A DNA stretch of 64,000 bases from Paraburkholderia megapolitana (GTDB taxonomy: Bacteria > Pseudomonadota > Gammaproteobacteria > Burkholderiales > Burkholderiaceae), in contig NZ_CP041745.1 of NCBI RefSeq assembly GCF_007556815.1, forward strand, positions 1,054,001 through 1,118,000, written 5' to 3'. Below are positions 34,326 through 43,547 of this stretch, one piece after another. The translations under genes were made by a program, and so were the position numbers. The notes beneath the pieces were generated by a model. The model was given only the letters and a program-made list of their open reading frames with translations, had not been told where the DNA came from and made no database searches. Position 1 is the first letter of the stretch, and each line of letters starts with the position of its first letter.

Positions 34326-35426
34326 CTACCCCCGCTTTTTTCGCACCACCAACCACCTTGGCACCCGAAACCGCACAATACTCACGTAAAGCCAGACATA
34401 CGTAAAAGCGAACACCACCACAAAGGCGAACAGATGCACCGTATGCCGCCAGAACAACGTCGCTGGAATCACAGCCACGAGACACAGTAGCCAAAGATAA
34501 GGCGAGGTAAGCGAATTCCGCTGCGTCAACTCCCGCGCTGTCCGCACGCCCACCGCCCAGCGCATCAGCCGCTTATAAACGAGCATATGCAGGTGCACAC
34601 CATCGGGTATCCCCGGTGAAATCCCCCGAATAAATTTCTTCCGGTAGATCGAGAAACACGTCTCGAAGATCGGGTACATGAACAGCAGTACCGGGTACCA
34701 CGCGGACACGTCGCGATTGCGCATCACCAGCATGATCGACAGTTCGGCCAGCATGAACCCGATGAAATAAGCGCCGCCGTCGCCAAGAAAGATCAGCCCG
34801 GCCGGAAAATTCCAGATGAAGAAGCCCATCACCGCGCCCATCATGATCAGCGACGCGGACAGCACGATCGGGTCCGATACCTGAAACGCGACATACGCAA
34901 GCGACGCGAACATCATGAACGCGACCATCGAGGCGAGCCCGTTGAAGCCGTCGATGATGTTGATCGCGTTAGCCAGCGCCGCGACCGCCAGCACGGTGAT
35001 CGCGCCGGAAATTACCGCATACGTGAGCAGGAAATCGAGCGGTGGCACGCTGATTCGCGTCACGGCGATATGCAGCAGGAAGTAGGCAAGCGCCGCTGCC
35101 ACCATCGTGCAGACGAGCCGCATGAGCGGCGAGACGCGCTTGGTCAGGTCTTCGACGAGGCCTGATGCGAACGCCGGCATGCCGCACGCCACCAGGCCGA
35201 GTATCCCCGCCGAAACAGCTGGATACGTGTGATGCAGCTGCACCGCCGAGACAATCAACCCAATCAGGATGCCGGTCCCGCCGATACGCGGCACGGGTCG
35301 CACGTGGAATTTTTGCACGCCGGCCAGATCGGTGTCGGTCGAAAATTTTTCGTGCAGATGCGCATAACGCACGATCAGCAGCGTGACCAGCAGCGAAACG
35401 ATAAATCCGAGCGCAAAACTAAGCAT
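34326..35426 (-). CDS. second PNPT-family undecaprenyl-phosphate glycosyl-1-phosphate transferase
   Basis: A 366-residue membrane protein with eleven or so helices. It contains KFHVRPVPRIGGTGILIGL, the Asp motif NAINIIDGFNGLASM, FPAGLIFLGDGGAYFIGF and GIPDGVHLHMLVYKR, where the HxH loop is typical of WecA-like enzymes. The ATG at 35426 (MLSFALGFIVSLLVTL) gives a family-length protein. The frame stays open far upstream only because it is antisense to the chemotaxis receptor. It is transcribed towards the O-antigen locus and shares its terminator. It could be the housekeeping initiating enzyme or serve another glycan. Confidence 0.9.
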   Translation of the reverse strand: MLSFALGFIVSLLVTLLIVRYAHLHEKFSTDTDLAGVQKFHVRPVPRIGGTGILIGLIVSAVQLHHTYPAVSAGILGLVACGMPAFASGLVEDLTKRVSPLMRLVCTMVAAALAYFLLHIAVTRISVPPLDFLLTYAVISGAITVLAVAALANAINIIDGFNGLASMVAFMMFASLAYVAFQVSDPIVLSASLIMMGAVMGFFIWNFPAGLIFLGDGGAYFIGFMLAELSIMLVMRNRDVSAWYPVLLFMYPIFETCFSIYRKKFIRGISPGIPDGVHLHMLVYKRLMRWAVGVRTARELTQRNSLTSPYLWLLCLVAVIPATLFWRHTVHLFAFVVVFAFTYVWLYVSIVRFRVPRWLVVRKKRG

Positions 35427-35639
35427 GAATGTGGCCGGCCAGTACGCAAACGCCAGATTATACAAACGAATCCCGACAAGTCCCCGATCGACAGGTGCCG
35501 GCGGCACGCAGGCAGACCAGCCGCCCTCATGGATATCCCCTATACACCCACCGCGCCCAAACGCCGATATCCCGCTCAGGGAGGCCGCGCCGGCAACCAC
35601 GCACCCCGCACGCAACCGATAGACCGCCACGGACCCATC

Positions 35640-37307
35640 ATGCTCAACAACCTCACCATTCGCGGTGGCCTGACCCTGATCATCTGCGTATTCGTCGCAT
35701 TTCTGCTGACGGTGATCGGAGTCGGCTACGGCGCACTGAAGCACACCAGCGACGGCCTGCGCGACCTGCAACGCAGCTCGGCCGCGCTCGCGTCGCTGAA
35801 GACGAGCTCCGAGAAGCTGCTGCAGGTGCGTCTCGCGCTCGGCAGCTACGAGACGCTGTTCAGCATCGGCAAGGACACCGACGGACTGCTCGAAGCCGCT
35901 CACACGATGCTGGTCGATTCGAACAAGGACTTCGGTACCTACGCGAGCGGTCCGTTCGCGAGTGCCGACGAGCAGAAGCTGGCCCAGGCGGTTGCGCAGG
36001 CCCGCGACGCACTCGTCAAGCAGGCAATCGAGCCCGAGCACAAAGCGCTCGTCGACAACGACTTCAACACGTTCCGCACGATCCAGGGCGAAACCGCCGA
36101 TCGCTACTACAAGGTCTACGCGAAGGCGATCGATGCCCTCGAGCATCTGCAAGCCGACGCCCAACGGCGCGACGCCGACGACATCGCCCAACGCTTCCGC
36201 ATCACGGGTCTGCTGTTTGCAGCGATTGGCGTGATCTCGCTCGTGGTTGGTGTGGTTGCGCGCGCAATGATGTCGGCGGCACTGGTCAAACCGGTCAAGC
36301 GCACGATCGCGCACTTCCAGAGCATTGCAGCAGGCGATCTGACGATCTCGGTCCGCACGCGTTCGCGCAACGAAATGGGGCAACTGCTCGGCGCGCTCGC
36401 GCACATGCGCGACGGGTTGGTCGACACGGTATCGAAGGTGCGTGGCAGTACCGGCGCAATCGCACACGGTGTAAAGGAAATCGCCGCGGGCAATCTGGAT
36501 CTGTCGCGCCGCACCGAGCAGCAGGCAGCGGCGCTCGAACGTACGGCGGCGAGCATTGAGGAGTTGTCGTCGACGGTGAAGCAGAACGCCGACAACGCGA
36601 AGGAGGGCAGTCGTCTCGCTCACGGCGCACTCGATACGGTCACGCGCGGCGGCGAGGTCGTCAACCGCGTAACGCAAACCATGGACGGCATCACCGAGTC
36701 GTCGCGCAAGGTCACCGAGATCACCGGAATGATCGAAGGCATCGCGTTCCAGACCAACATCCTCGCGTTGAACGCCGCGGTCGAGGCCGCTCGCGCCGGC
36801 GAGCAGGGTCGCGGTTTCGCGGTGGTGGCATCGGAGGTGCGCAGTCTCGCGCAGCGCTCGGCAACCGCCGCGAAAGAGATCAAGGAACTGCTCGGGCATT
36901 CGGCCGCACAGGTCGCGCAGGGCGCAGCGCTCGTCGTGCAGGCGGGCGGCACGATGAAAGACGCGATGCAGGCGGTGGAGCAGGTCACGAGCATCATGGC
37001 CGAAATCGAAGCGGCGGCGCGCGAGCAGAGTGCCGGCATCGAGCAGGTCAACCAGGCTATCACGCAGATCGATGAGGTGACGCAGAACAACGTCGCGCTC
37101 GTCGAGGAAGCGGCGGCCGCGGCGAAGTCGCTCGAAGAGCAGGCGGAGGTATTGCGGGAAGCCGTAGCGGTGTTTCGCATTGACCGGTCGGTCGTCGACT
37201 CCGAACCGGTGGTTTCCAAAGTGCCGAAGTTGCCGGAGCAAGCGGGTGCGATCGGGTACAGGCAACACCCGGCCCTCGAACATCAGACTGAAATCGTCAC
37301 CACCTGA
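35640..37307 (+). CDS. methyl-accepting chemotaxis protein (transducer)
   Basis: A 555-residue chemoreceptor. It has an N-terminal membrane helix (LTLIICVFVAFLLTVIGVGY), a four-helix-bundle-type periplasmic domain of about 150 residues and a second helix near residue 190 (ITGLLFAAIGVISLVVGVVA). A HAMP region is followed by the signalling domain whose hairpin tip reads EGIAFQTNILALNAAVEAAR. No C-terminal NWETF-type pentapeptide tether is present. The start at 35640 puts the first membrane helix next to the N-terminus; a longer open frame to 35229 lacks any such sense. No che genes are nearby, so this is an orphan receptor. The ligand is unknown. Confidence 0.94.
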   Translation: MLNNLTIRGGLTLIICVFVAFLLTVIGVGYGALKHTSDGLRDLQRSSAALASLKTSSEKLLQVRLALGSYETLFSIGKDTDGLLEAAHTMLVDSNKDFGTYASGPFASADEQKLAQAVAQARDALVKQAIEPEHKALVDNDFNTFRTIQGETADRYYKVYAKAIDALEHLQADAQRRDADDIAQRFRITGLLFAAIGVISLVVGVVARAMMSAALVKPVKRTIAHFQSIAAGDLTISVRTRSRNEMGQLLGALAHMRDGLVDTVSKVRGSTGAIAHGVKEIAAGNLDLSRRTEQQAAALERTAASIEELSSTVKQNADNAKEGSRLAHGALDTVTRGGEVVNRVTQTMDGITESSRKVTEITGMIEGIAFQTNILALNAAVEAARAGEQGRGFAVVASEVRSLAQRSATAAKEIKELLGHSAAQVAQGAALVVQAGGTMKDAMQAVEQVTSIMAEIEAAAREQSAGIEQVNQAITQIDEVTQNNVALVEEAAAAAKSLEEQAEVLREAVAVFRIDRSVVDSEPVVSKVPKLPEQAGAIGYRQHPALEHQTEIVTT

Positions 37308-37336
37308 ACACAGCTTCGTGCGACGTACGACCGCCG

Positions 37337-39673
37337 TCACGGATAGTCCGAGAAGCGCGACGTGGGCGCGTCGCTCGCCGGCAGTGGCGTATAGCCCGGT
37401 ACATTCGCACGAAACTGATCGAGCAGCCCGTTATCGATCTTTGAAAATCCTTTGAGCTGTAGTTGCATCAGAACCCGGGTGCCGGTGCTTGGCTCGGTCG
37501 TACTCGACGCGTTCGTATACTTTTCGAACGCGATGCTGACCGCCCAGCAATCGGCGTCGTACTGAAGACCAAGCAAGCCGGCAATCAACCGGTGCGTGAC
37601 CATGTCGTAGTTGATGCGCGCGACGCTCGACAGCTGGCGCGCGAGCGGCCACTGTTCCGAGACGATGAACTGGTTGACCGGTTCGTAATCGAGTGTCTCG
37701 TCTTCGCGCGTGTAGTGATAGGCGAAGTTCAACACCTCGCGGGTAGCGGGTGCCCAGCCGAACCCGACGGTCGCGCGCGACAGGTAGTGTTCGATTTCGT
37801 TGTACTGGACCGCCTGCTCGGCGCTGAAACCGGGGCCGATCTTGTACGACGCACCCACGATAATCCCGGTCCGGCTCATGTCGGAGATCGGCTCGCCGTC
37901 TACCAGCGTCACTTGCGGCGCCCGGAAATCGTATAGCTGTGCAACGGTGAAGCGTGCCTTCTCGTCGCCACTCGACGGATCGATCAGGCGGCTCGTCACC
38001 GCAGCGGTAATACGGCTCGCGTCCGCTACGCGGTCGCCGCCCACAAACGTGTTGTCGGTGAAGATCTCGGACAACCCAAAATCGGCTTCCGCCGTATCGA
38101 ACAGCGGTGCGAACTGCTGATTGCGATACGGTGTGTAGACGTAATAAAGCCGCGGTTCCAGCGTCTGGATGAACGCGTGTCCGAACAGCCGGACACTGCG
38201 CTCGAAGGTCATGCCCGAATCGAGACTCAACGTCGGCACGTTGAAGCTGAAGGTCTTCGGTTGCCCGGCCGGCGCATCGCTGCCTATCGACGACAGGTCG
38301 TAGTCGACGAAATGCCACTTCAGTTGCGGCGTAAAGAACCAGCCAGGCCGAACGATCGGATAGCTGATATACGGTGTGAAGGTGAAACGGTTGCCTTCGG
38401 TCACACCGGTTCCCGGCAACGTAAATCGCGTTGCATCGGCCTGGGTACCGAAGTCGAAACCATCCACGTTGTATTGCGAGTAGCGAACGTCTACCTGCGG
38501 TTCGCGGTTATACGTCGTGTCGGTCGAGAACGTCTGCCAGCGTTGCTCGCGTGCCAGTACGGACCACGGTCCGTTGTTGTAGGTGAGCCCGGCTTCCTGC
38601 TGATACAACGTGGTCGAACTGGTGGGGAAGGCGGTACCCGACGCAAGATCGGTTGTCACCGAGGCATCCGACACCCGGTTGTAATTGACGTACCCGGCGA
38701 GACCCGGGGCGATCGTCCAGTTCTGCACCACAGCGATCGAGTAACGGTTCGTCTTCGTGATCGCGTCGTCGGGCAGATACGCGACATCCATCGTGCCGGA
38801 AGACTTCGCAGTTAGATAGCGATAGTCGGCGCTCAACATTTCGCCGCGCTTCGACATATAGCGCGGTGTCAGCGTGAGATCGTAGTTCGGTGCGATGTTG
38901 AAGTAGTACGGCAACGCTATATCGATGCCGTTGGTTGAACCGATCGAAAACGTCGGCGGTAACAGACCGCTTTGCTGATCGTTGGAAAGCGGAAACGACA
39001 GCCACGGGCTCGCGAAGATCGGCACGCCCTGGAAGAACAGCACGCCATCGTGTGCGATGCCGTCGTCGGCGCCCTGGTCGATATTGAACTGCGACGCCTT
39101 CACGTACCACGCAGGCTGGCCGTCGCACGGGCACGTGGTGTAGGTCCCGTCATGTATTACCGATCGTTCGTTGTCGATCAGGTCGATGCGTTGCGCGCTG
39201 CCCCAACCGCCAGTCAGGCTGAAGCGATACTTCGGCACCGTCATGTAGCCTTCGTTTGCATCTACGCGCAGATGCGCCTCGGGTCCCGTAAACACGTCGC
39301 CGTCGTTCACGATCTGCACGGCTCCGTACGCGTCGGCCATGTCGCTGTCGAATGCGTAATGCACATAGTCGCCCTTGACCGCCGACGTGTAGCGTCGCAA
39401 TTCCGCGTTGCCCTTGAGCGCGAGATCGGTGTCAGTCGTAGCAGTCTCGCTGTTGCCCAATGTCAGCGTGGCAGCCTTCTGATTGGCGGGCAGTGAGTGT
39501 TCGGCGAGCTGCGGCGCAAGACGCAAGTCCCATTGACCACCGAGGGATTCCGGCGCTGCAGCTGTGCCCGTCAGTTGCGCATATACAGCCGGCGGCACCC
39601 AGCCTGCGGTGAGCAGCACGAGCGAAATCAGAGGTTTCAGACGAAAACCTCGCAGGGTGCTGCGCAGAGTCAA
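37337..39673 (-). CDS. lptD: LPS-assembly protein LptD (OstA/Imp) family
   Basis: Outer-membrane beta-barrel that inserts LPS into the outer leaflet. The 778 residues comprise a signal peptide (cleavage likely after VYA), an OstA-like N-terminal domain (about 70-200) with TCPCDGQPAWY, and the LptD barrel. Typical barrel segments are PPTFSIGSTNGIDIALPYYF, IQTLEPRLYYVYTPYRNQ and GLQYDADCWAV. Cysteines are few: C181, C183 and C709. The usual C-terminal Cys pair is a single Cys, and an N-terminal Cys is absent, so the disulfide pattern must differ from E. coli. The normal surA/pdxA neighbours are missing here, which suggests a second copy specialised for this envelope locus. The family call is firm; the paralogue status is inferred. 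Confidence 0.88.
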   Translation of the reverse strand: MTLRSTLRGFRLKPLISLVLLTAGWVPPAVYAQLTGTAAAPESLGGQWDLRLAPQLAEHSLPANQKAATLTLGNSETATTDTDLALKGNAELRRYTSAVKGDYVHYAFDSDMADAYGAVQIVNDGDVFTGPEAHLRVDANEGYMTVPKYRFSLTGGWGSAQRIDLIDNERSVIHDGTYTTCPCDGQPAWYVKASQFNIDQGADDGIAHDGVLFFQGVPIFASPWLSFPLSNDQQSGLLPPTFSIGSTNGIDIALPYYFNIAPNYDLTLTPRYMSKRGEMLSADYRYLTAKSSGTMDVAYLPDDAITKTNRYSIAVVQNWTIAPGLAGYVNYNRVSDASVTTDLASGTAFPTSSTTLYQQEAGLTYNNGPWSVLAREQRWQTFSTDTTYNREPQVDVRYSQYNVDGFDFGTQADATRFTLPGTGVTEGNRFTFTPYISYPIVRPGWFFTPQLKWHFVDYDLSSIGSDAPAGQPKTFSFNVPTLSLDSGMTFERSVRLFGHAFIQTLEPRLYYVYTPYRNQQFAPLFDTAEADFGLSEIFTDNTFVGGDRVADASRITAAVTSRLIDPSSGDEKARFTVAQLYDFRAPQVTLVDGEPISDMSRTGIIVGASYKIGPGFSAEQAVQYNEIEHYLSRATVGFGWAPATREVLNFAYHYTREDETLDYEPVNQFIVSEQWPLARQLSSVARINYDMVTHRLIAGLLGLQYDADCWAVSIAFEKYTNASSTTEPSTGTRVLMQLQLKGFSKIDNGLLDQFRANVPGYTPLPASDAPTSRFSDYP

Positions 39674-39782
39674 GATAAGTGTCGAACGATGTGCGATTCA
39701 AACCAGACGGCGTGAGACCGGCGTTGTGATGGTTCGGGCGAGGGCGCCCGAAATGCTCGACTGGACGGCGAGCGTTGCGGGA

Positions 39783-39977
39783 TCAAATGCGCGGTCTATC
39801 TTCCATGTGCGACGAATAAGCATGAAGCCTGTCGTCGGACACCGCGTTGGCCTCGCGGTAACCCGAGACCGTCAGCGTGCTATGCGTGGAGATCGAGGCC
39901 AGGAACGCGGAGTACACCGGAGCGGAACTGACCTTCAGCACCGCGGCAAGTACACAAGGGGTGAGGAATGATTTCAT
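39783..39977 (-). CDS. possible small exported protein, 64 residues
   Basis: A 64-residue frame beginning MKSFLTPCVLAAVLKVSSAP, which resembles a short signal sequence like those of small periplasmic DUF4148-type Burkholderia proteins. The rest is polar and matches no family I recognise. A GAGG ribosome-site-like sequence lies about 14 bases before the ATG. It may be a frame-damaged remnant of such a small secreted protein. Weak evidence. Confidence 0.3.
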   Translation of the reverse strand: MKSFLTPCVLAAVLKVSSAPVYSAFLASISTHSTLTVSGYREANAVSDDRLHAYSSHMEDRPRI

Positions 39978-40455
39978 GATGACTGTCTGACCTCGCTGTA
40001 GCAGGAAGGGGCAGTCTCACGATAGCCGATGGTGTTCGTTGGTTTGTTACTGTCGTCTCGCTGTTCTTTACAGGATTTGTCATTGGGTTGGAGGAATTGT
40101 GCAGGAGCGGCGGATCGAACGCGTATGAGCACTCGTTTGCGTAACGGGCGCAAGACGGCGTTACGAATATCAAGGTTCGGAAATTTTTCGACGGCTGTAA
40201 GCGTTGGGAAGGATGCAATGCCGAATCGCGGTGAGAAGGCGTTGTTACTCACTATGTGAACGCGATTACCTGGACACACAGACAGATATCCCGATTCCAT
40301 TGCACACAGCCAGATCGATCCCTATACTGCTTGCTGTTTGTAAGCAAGCCTCCGGCAGAGAGAAATATGGGGTTGTCTCCTGTGGTGACCGATCGCGGCT
40401 GAGCTGGCAAATCCACTCCTCGCCCGATCAACTTTTGTACTTCCGCCTGAATAGA
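39978..40455. other. intergenic region upstream of the Gtr-like cassette
   Basis: No supported gene in these 478 bases. A candidate promoter for the plus-strand cassette is at 40300-40328. The 109 bases between lptD and the small frame at 39783 also contain nothing definite. Confidence 0.5.
40300..40328 (+). promoter_or_regulatory. candidate sigma-70 promoter for the gtrB-like gene
   Basis: TTGCAC (40300-40305), a 17-base spacer and TATACT (40323-40328), a five-of-six -10 match, lie about 130 bases upstream of the glycosyltransferase start at 40456. The -35 matches only in its TTG. Confidence 0.4.
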
Positions 40456-41394
40456 ATGACCGCATCGTCCACCTGTCGAATCGCAGTCCTGATTCCTTGC
40501 CTCAACGAAGCCCTGACCGTTCCGAATGTGATTCGCGACTTCAGAGAGGCGTTGCCAGGCGCAGAGGTCTTTGTCTTCGATAACAACTCCACGGATAAAA
40601 CCATCGAAGTGGCGCGGGCGGCTGGTGCGACAGTACGCAAGGTTCCGCTGCGAGGTAAGGGCAACGTCATTCGGCGCATGTTCGCGGACGTGGATGCGGA
40701 TATCTATGTGTTGGTCGATGGTGACGATACCTACGACGCTCGCGTTGCACCCAGGATGGTTTCGGCGCTAATCGACGACAGTCTGGACATGGTTGTGGGA
40801 ACCCGTATCAGCCAGGAGCAGTGTGCCTATCGATTCGGTCATCGGTTCGGCAATGTTGCGCTGACCCGCTGCGTCTCGTCGATTTTCGGCAGAACATTTA
40901 CGGACATGCTTTCGGGCTTTCGCGTTTTCTCCCGGCGCTATGTCAAGTCGTTCCCCGCGCACGCGTCTGGCTTCGAAACTGAAACCGAGCTAACGGTCCA
41001 CGCACTGGAACTGAGGATGCCTGTATCCGAAGTCGTCACAGCATACCGGTCGCGCCCGGAGGGTTCGTGCAGCAAGCTGAATACTTACCGGGACGGCTTT
41101 CGTATTCTCGTCACTATCGTCAAGCTGCTGAAGTCGGAAAAGCCGTTTGCCTTCTTCGCCTCGGGCTCGTTGTTGTGTGTGCTCGTTTCGGTCTTACTGG
41201 CTATTCCGCTGCTGGAGACGTACGTGGAGACCGGGCTCGTGCCGCGCCTTCCCACGGCATTGATGTGCGTGGCACTCGTGCTGTTCGGCGGCATCCTGCT
41301 GACTTGCGGCATGGTCCTCGACACGGTCACGCACGGAAGGGCCGAGGCCAAGCGTCTGGCTTACCTCGCTGTTCCCGGGCCAGGCCGCTCGTGA
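40456..41394 (+). CDS. GtrB-like undecaprenyl-phosphate glycosyltransferase
   Basis: A 312-residue GT2 enzyme related to bactoprenol glucosyltransferase GtrB and dolichol-phosphate mannosyltransferases. It has RIAVLIPCLNEALTVPNVI, FVFDNNSTDKTIEVARAA, IYVLVDGDDTYDA with the DxD, and TDMLSGFRVFSRR. Two C-terminal membrane helices follow (FASGSLLCVLVSVLLAIPLL and ALMCVALVLFGGILLTCGMV), as in GtrB. It should load one sugar onto undecaprenyl phosphate at the cytoplasmic face. The ATG at 40456 gives the canonical N-terminus; the open frame before it is not coding. The stop overlaps the GTG start of the next gene. Confidence 0.9.
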   Translation: MTASSTCRIAVLIPCLNEALTVPNVIRDFREALPGAEVFVFDNNSTDKTIEVARAAGATVRKVPLRGKGNVIRRMFADVDADIYVLVDGDDTYDARVAPRMVSALIDDSLDMVVGTRISQEQCAYRFGHRFGNVALTRCVSSIFGRTFTDMLSGFRVFSRRYVKSFPAHASGFETETELTVHALELRMPVSEVVTAYRSRPEGSCSKLNTYRDGFRILVTIVKLLKSEKPFAFFASGSLLCVLVSVLLAIPLLETYVETGLVPRLPTALMCVALVLFGGILLTCGMVLDTVTHGRAEAKRLAYLAVPGPGRS

Positions 41395-41777
41395 TCGGCA
41401 GTCAATTCATCCGGTTTGCCATTGCCGGCGTGATCGGTTTCGTTGTCGACGCGTCCGTTCTCTACCTCGCGCTAGCCTGTGGGCTTGGCCTGTTCGCGGG
41501 GCGGGCCGTTTCATTCATCGCAGCGGTCTGGGTAACGTGGCGTATCAACCGGCGGCATACCTTTCGCGAGCGCGCCGAGAGGTCCGCATGGGTCGAATGG
41601 TGGCGCTATCTTCTGTCCATGCTCGGGGGCGCCAGCGTGAACTACGCGACTTACTCGGCTGTCGTGCTCATCGTGCATGGCTGGCGACTTGTTCCCCTGA
41701 TTGCTGTGGCTTGCGGGTCGGTCGCGGGACTGTTTGTTAACTTCTTTGCCGCGAAGCGCTGGGCATTCAAGAAATAG
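41391..41777 (+). CDS. GtrA-like flippase
   Basis: A 128-residue protein with four membrane helices, the size and layout of GtrA, which is thought to flip undecaprenyl-phosphate-linked sugar to the periplasm. Signatures are RFAIAGVIGFVVDASVLYLA near the N-terminus, WVTWRINRRHTFRER between helices 2 and 3, and VAGLFVNFFAAKRWAFKK at the end. The GTG at 41391 overlaps the gtrB-like stop (GTGA), a common arrangement for this pair. Confidence 0.92.
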   Translation: MIGSQFIRFAIAGVIGFVVDASVLYLALACGLGLFAGRAVSFIAAVWVTWRINRRHTFRERAERSAWVEWWRYLLSMLGGASVNYATYSAVVLIVHGWRLVPLIAVACGSVAGLFVNFFAAKRWAFKK

Positions 41778-41804
41778 TTCGACACATCACTGCGGTAAAA
41801 CCAG

Positions 41805-43478
41805 ATGAACACACACTTCACGGCATGCCGGAACGGGCTCTTCCGGACACGGATGAACAGCCGTCGGTCTCTACTGATCGCGTGCTGGATTGTGCCGTTG
41901 ATATACGGCGTCTATTCAGTAATGCAGGGTGCGGATTCGAACTGGGATATCCGCAACTATCATCTTTATAACGCTTTCGCGCTGCTCCACGGAAAGATAG
42001 CGATCGATCTGGCGCCGGCGGGAATGCAGAGTTACTTCAACCCGTTGCTGGATGTTCCGTATTACCTGATGTCGATGCACCTGCCGGCGATGCTGGTGGG
42101 ATTCATCATGGGTGTGGTGCACGGTCTCAACTTTGTCGTGCTCCTGGGAATATGCCGTCTGACGCTTGTCGATCTGCCGGAACACGAGCGGAACAGGACG
42201 TCATTCTGGCTCGCACTCGCAGGTTGCCTTACCGCAAACTTCATGTCGGCCATAGGCAACTCGATGGGCGACAACACTACTTCGCTCTTCAGCCTCGGGG
42301 CGCTGCTTGTCGTCATGACGGTCTGGCCGCGGTTGGCCGAGGTGAGGACGCGTGTCCTTTTGGTCATCGCAATCGGCGGGATCATCTCTGGGCTGGGGGC
42401 GGGACTCAAGCTCACGACTGTCGTGTATTCGGTCGCTTTGTGCGTGGGACTGTTGTTTGCGCCGATATCGGCGACAGCTCGTCTGCGCGTCGCGTTTACC
42501 TTCGGGGTTGGCGTACTTCTCGGTATAGCGGCAACGGGGGGGTATTGGTTCGTGGAGATGTGGCGCCTGTATGGGAACCCGCTTTATCCACAATACAGCT
42601 CCATTTTCCCAAGCGCACTGACGTCGAGCGTTGGAGTGGTCGACACGCGGTGGTTCCCCAAGAGCCTCTGGGAAGCCTTGATTTTTCCGTTCGTATTCTC
42701 ACTCAACCCTTTCCGCGTCGGGCAGGCAAGGCTACATCAAGGCATCTGGGCCGTTGCATACGTCATCTTCTGGTGTTGGGTGATCGTGGCTTTTGTGCGT
42801 AGTCGCAAGGGTGCGCTTACGACGAGCCTCGCCCCTGCCGCGCGTTACGTTGTCGCGTATGTTGCCATTGGGTATCTCGTGTGGATGATGCTGTTCAGTA
42901 TCCAGCGGTATCTGGTGGCAATCGAGTTGTGTGTTCCCCTCTTCATCTATCTTCTGCTCACACAGTTGTTTGCCTATCGCGTCGCGCGTCATTTGACCAG
43001 GGCGTTGCTGGTGGTCTGCACGACTGTTGTTCTGGTTGGAGGCGCCCACTCGTGGGGGCATGATGCGTGGGCGCAGAGGATGTTCGAGGTGGATGTGCCA
43101 CCGCTTCCCGAACCTCGGACGACGACGGTGCTGCTCACCGCAGGCGATCCACCGCTCGGCTGGCTGGTGCCGATGTTCCCCGACACGGTCGCATTCGCAA
43201 CGACCAGGTCGGCGTTTCCCCAGGCTCGACCGGCGTACGACAACAAGATTCACGACATCGTCCGGCAGCGAGGCGGTCCTGTGTACGCGCTAATCCCAGG
43301 TTACTGGTCCGACGGCCAGGCAGATGCAGCGAAGGATGCAGCGGAACTCGTCGATTCGGGTCAGGCGTTGGCTGACTACGGCTTTTTGCTTGACGTTGGC
43401 TCATGTAAGACTTTTCTTGCGCATATCGGCAGGGGTGTCTATCCGTATCAGTGGTGTCGTATCTCCAGCACGAGGTGA
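41805..43478 (+). CDS. large GT-C-like integral membrane protein (putative periplasmic O-antigen glycosyltransferase)
   Basis: A 557-residue polytopic protein with about ten to twelve membrane helices and a soluble C-terminal tail of roughly 120 residues. The first periplasmic loop carries acidic residues in GADSNWDIRNYHLYNAFALL, in the place of the catalytic acidic motif of GT-C enzymes. It is 27 bases behind the GtrA-like gene. In Gtr systems the third, variable gene transfers the flipped sugar onto O-antigen, and this protein fits that position and topology. No close family could be named, so specificity is unknown. A second start at residue 17 (MNSRRSLLIACW) would put the first helix closer to the N-terminus. 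Confidence 0.78.
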   Translation: MNTHFTACRNGLFRTRMNSRRSLLIACWIVPLIYGVYSVMQGADSNWDIRNYHLYNAFALLHGKIAIDLAPAGMQSYFNPLLDVPYYLMSMHLPAMLVGFIMGVVHGLNFVVLLGICRLTLVDLPEHERNRTSFWLALAGCLTANFMSAIGNSMGDNTTSLFSLGALLVVMTVWPRLAEVRTRVLLVIAIGGIISGLGAGLKLTTVVYSVALCVGLLFAPISATARLRVAFTFGVGVLLGIAATGGYWFVEMWRLYGNPLYPQYSSIFPSALTSSVGVVDTRWFPKSLWEALIFPFVFSLNPFRVGQARLHQGIWAVAYVIFWCWVIVAFVRSRKGALTTSLAPAARYVVAYVAIGYLVWMMLFSIQRYLVAIELCVPLFIYLLLTQLFAYRVARHLTRALLVVCTTVVLVGGAHSWGHDAWAQRMFEVDVPPLPEPRTTTVLLTAGDPPLGWLVPMFPDTVAFATTRSAFPQARPAYDNKIHDIVRQRGGPVYALIPGYWSDGQADAAKDAAELVDSGQALADYGFLLDVGSCKTFLAHIGRGVYPYQWCRISSTR

Positions 43479-43498
43479 CGAAGCAGGAGGCGCTTCGC

Positions 43499-43523
43499 GA
43501 ACCGGGCTCATCGGGCCCGGTTC
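43499..43523. terminator. hairpin between convergent genes
   Basis: A 9-bp stem GAACCGGGC / GCCCGGTTC with a seven-base loop lies between the ends of the membrane-protein gene (plus) and the VOC gene (minus). It has no T-run, so termination would be of the GC-hairpin type. Confidence 0.5.
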
Positions 43524-43547
43524 ACGCGAGCAATCACATACAGGCCA

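Noticed and set aside
35229..35639. N-terminal extension of the chemotaxis receptor
   Set aside because: It overlaps the PNPT gene on the other strand and would put 137 polar residues before the first membrane helix. The ATG at 35640 gives a normal receptor.
35427..37340. Upstream extension of the minus-strand PNPT gene into an open frame of about 1000 codons
   Set aside because: The extension is antisense to the chemotaxis receptor gene, is Arg/His/Leu-rich low-information sequence, and the PNPT family begins at the ATG at 35426.
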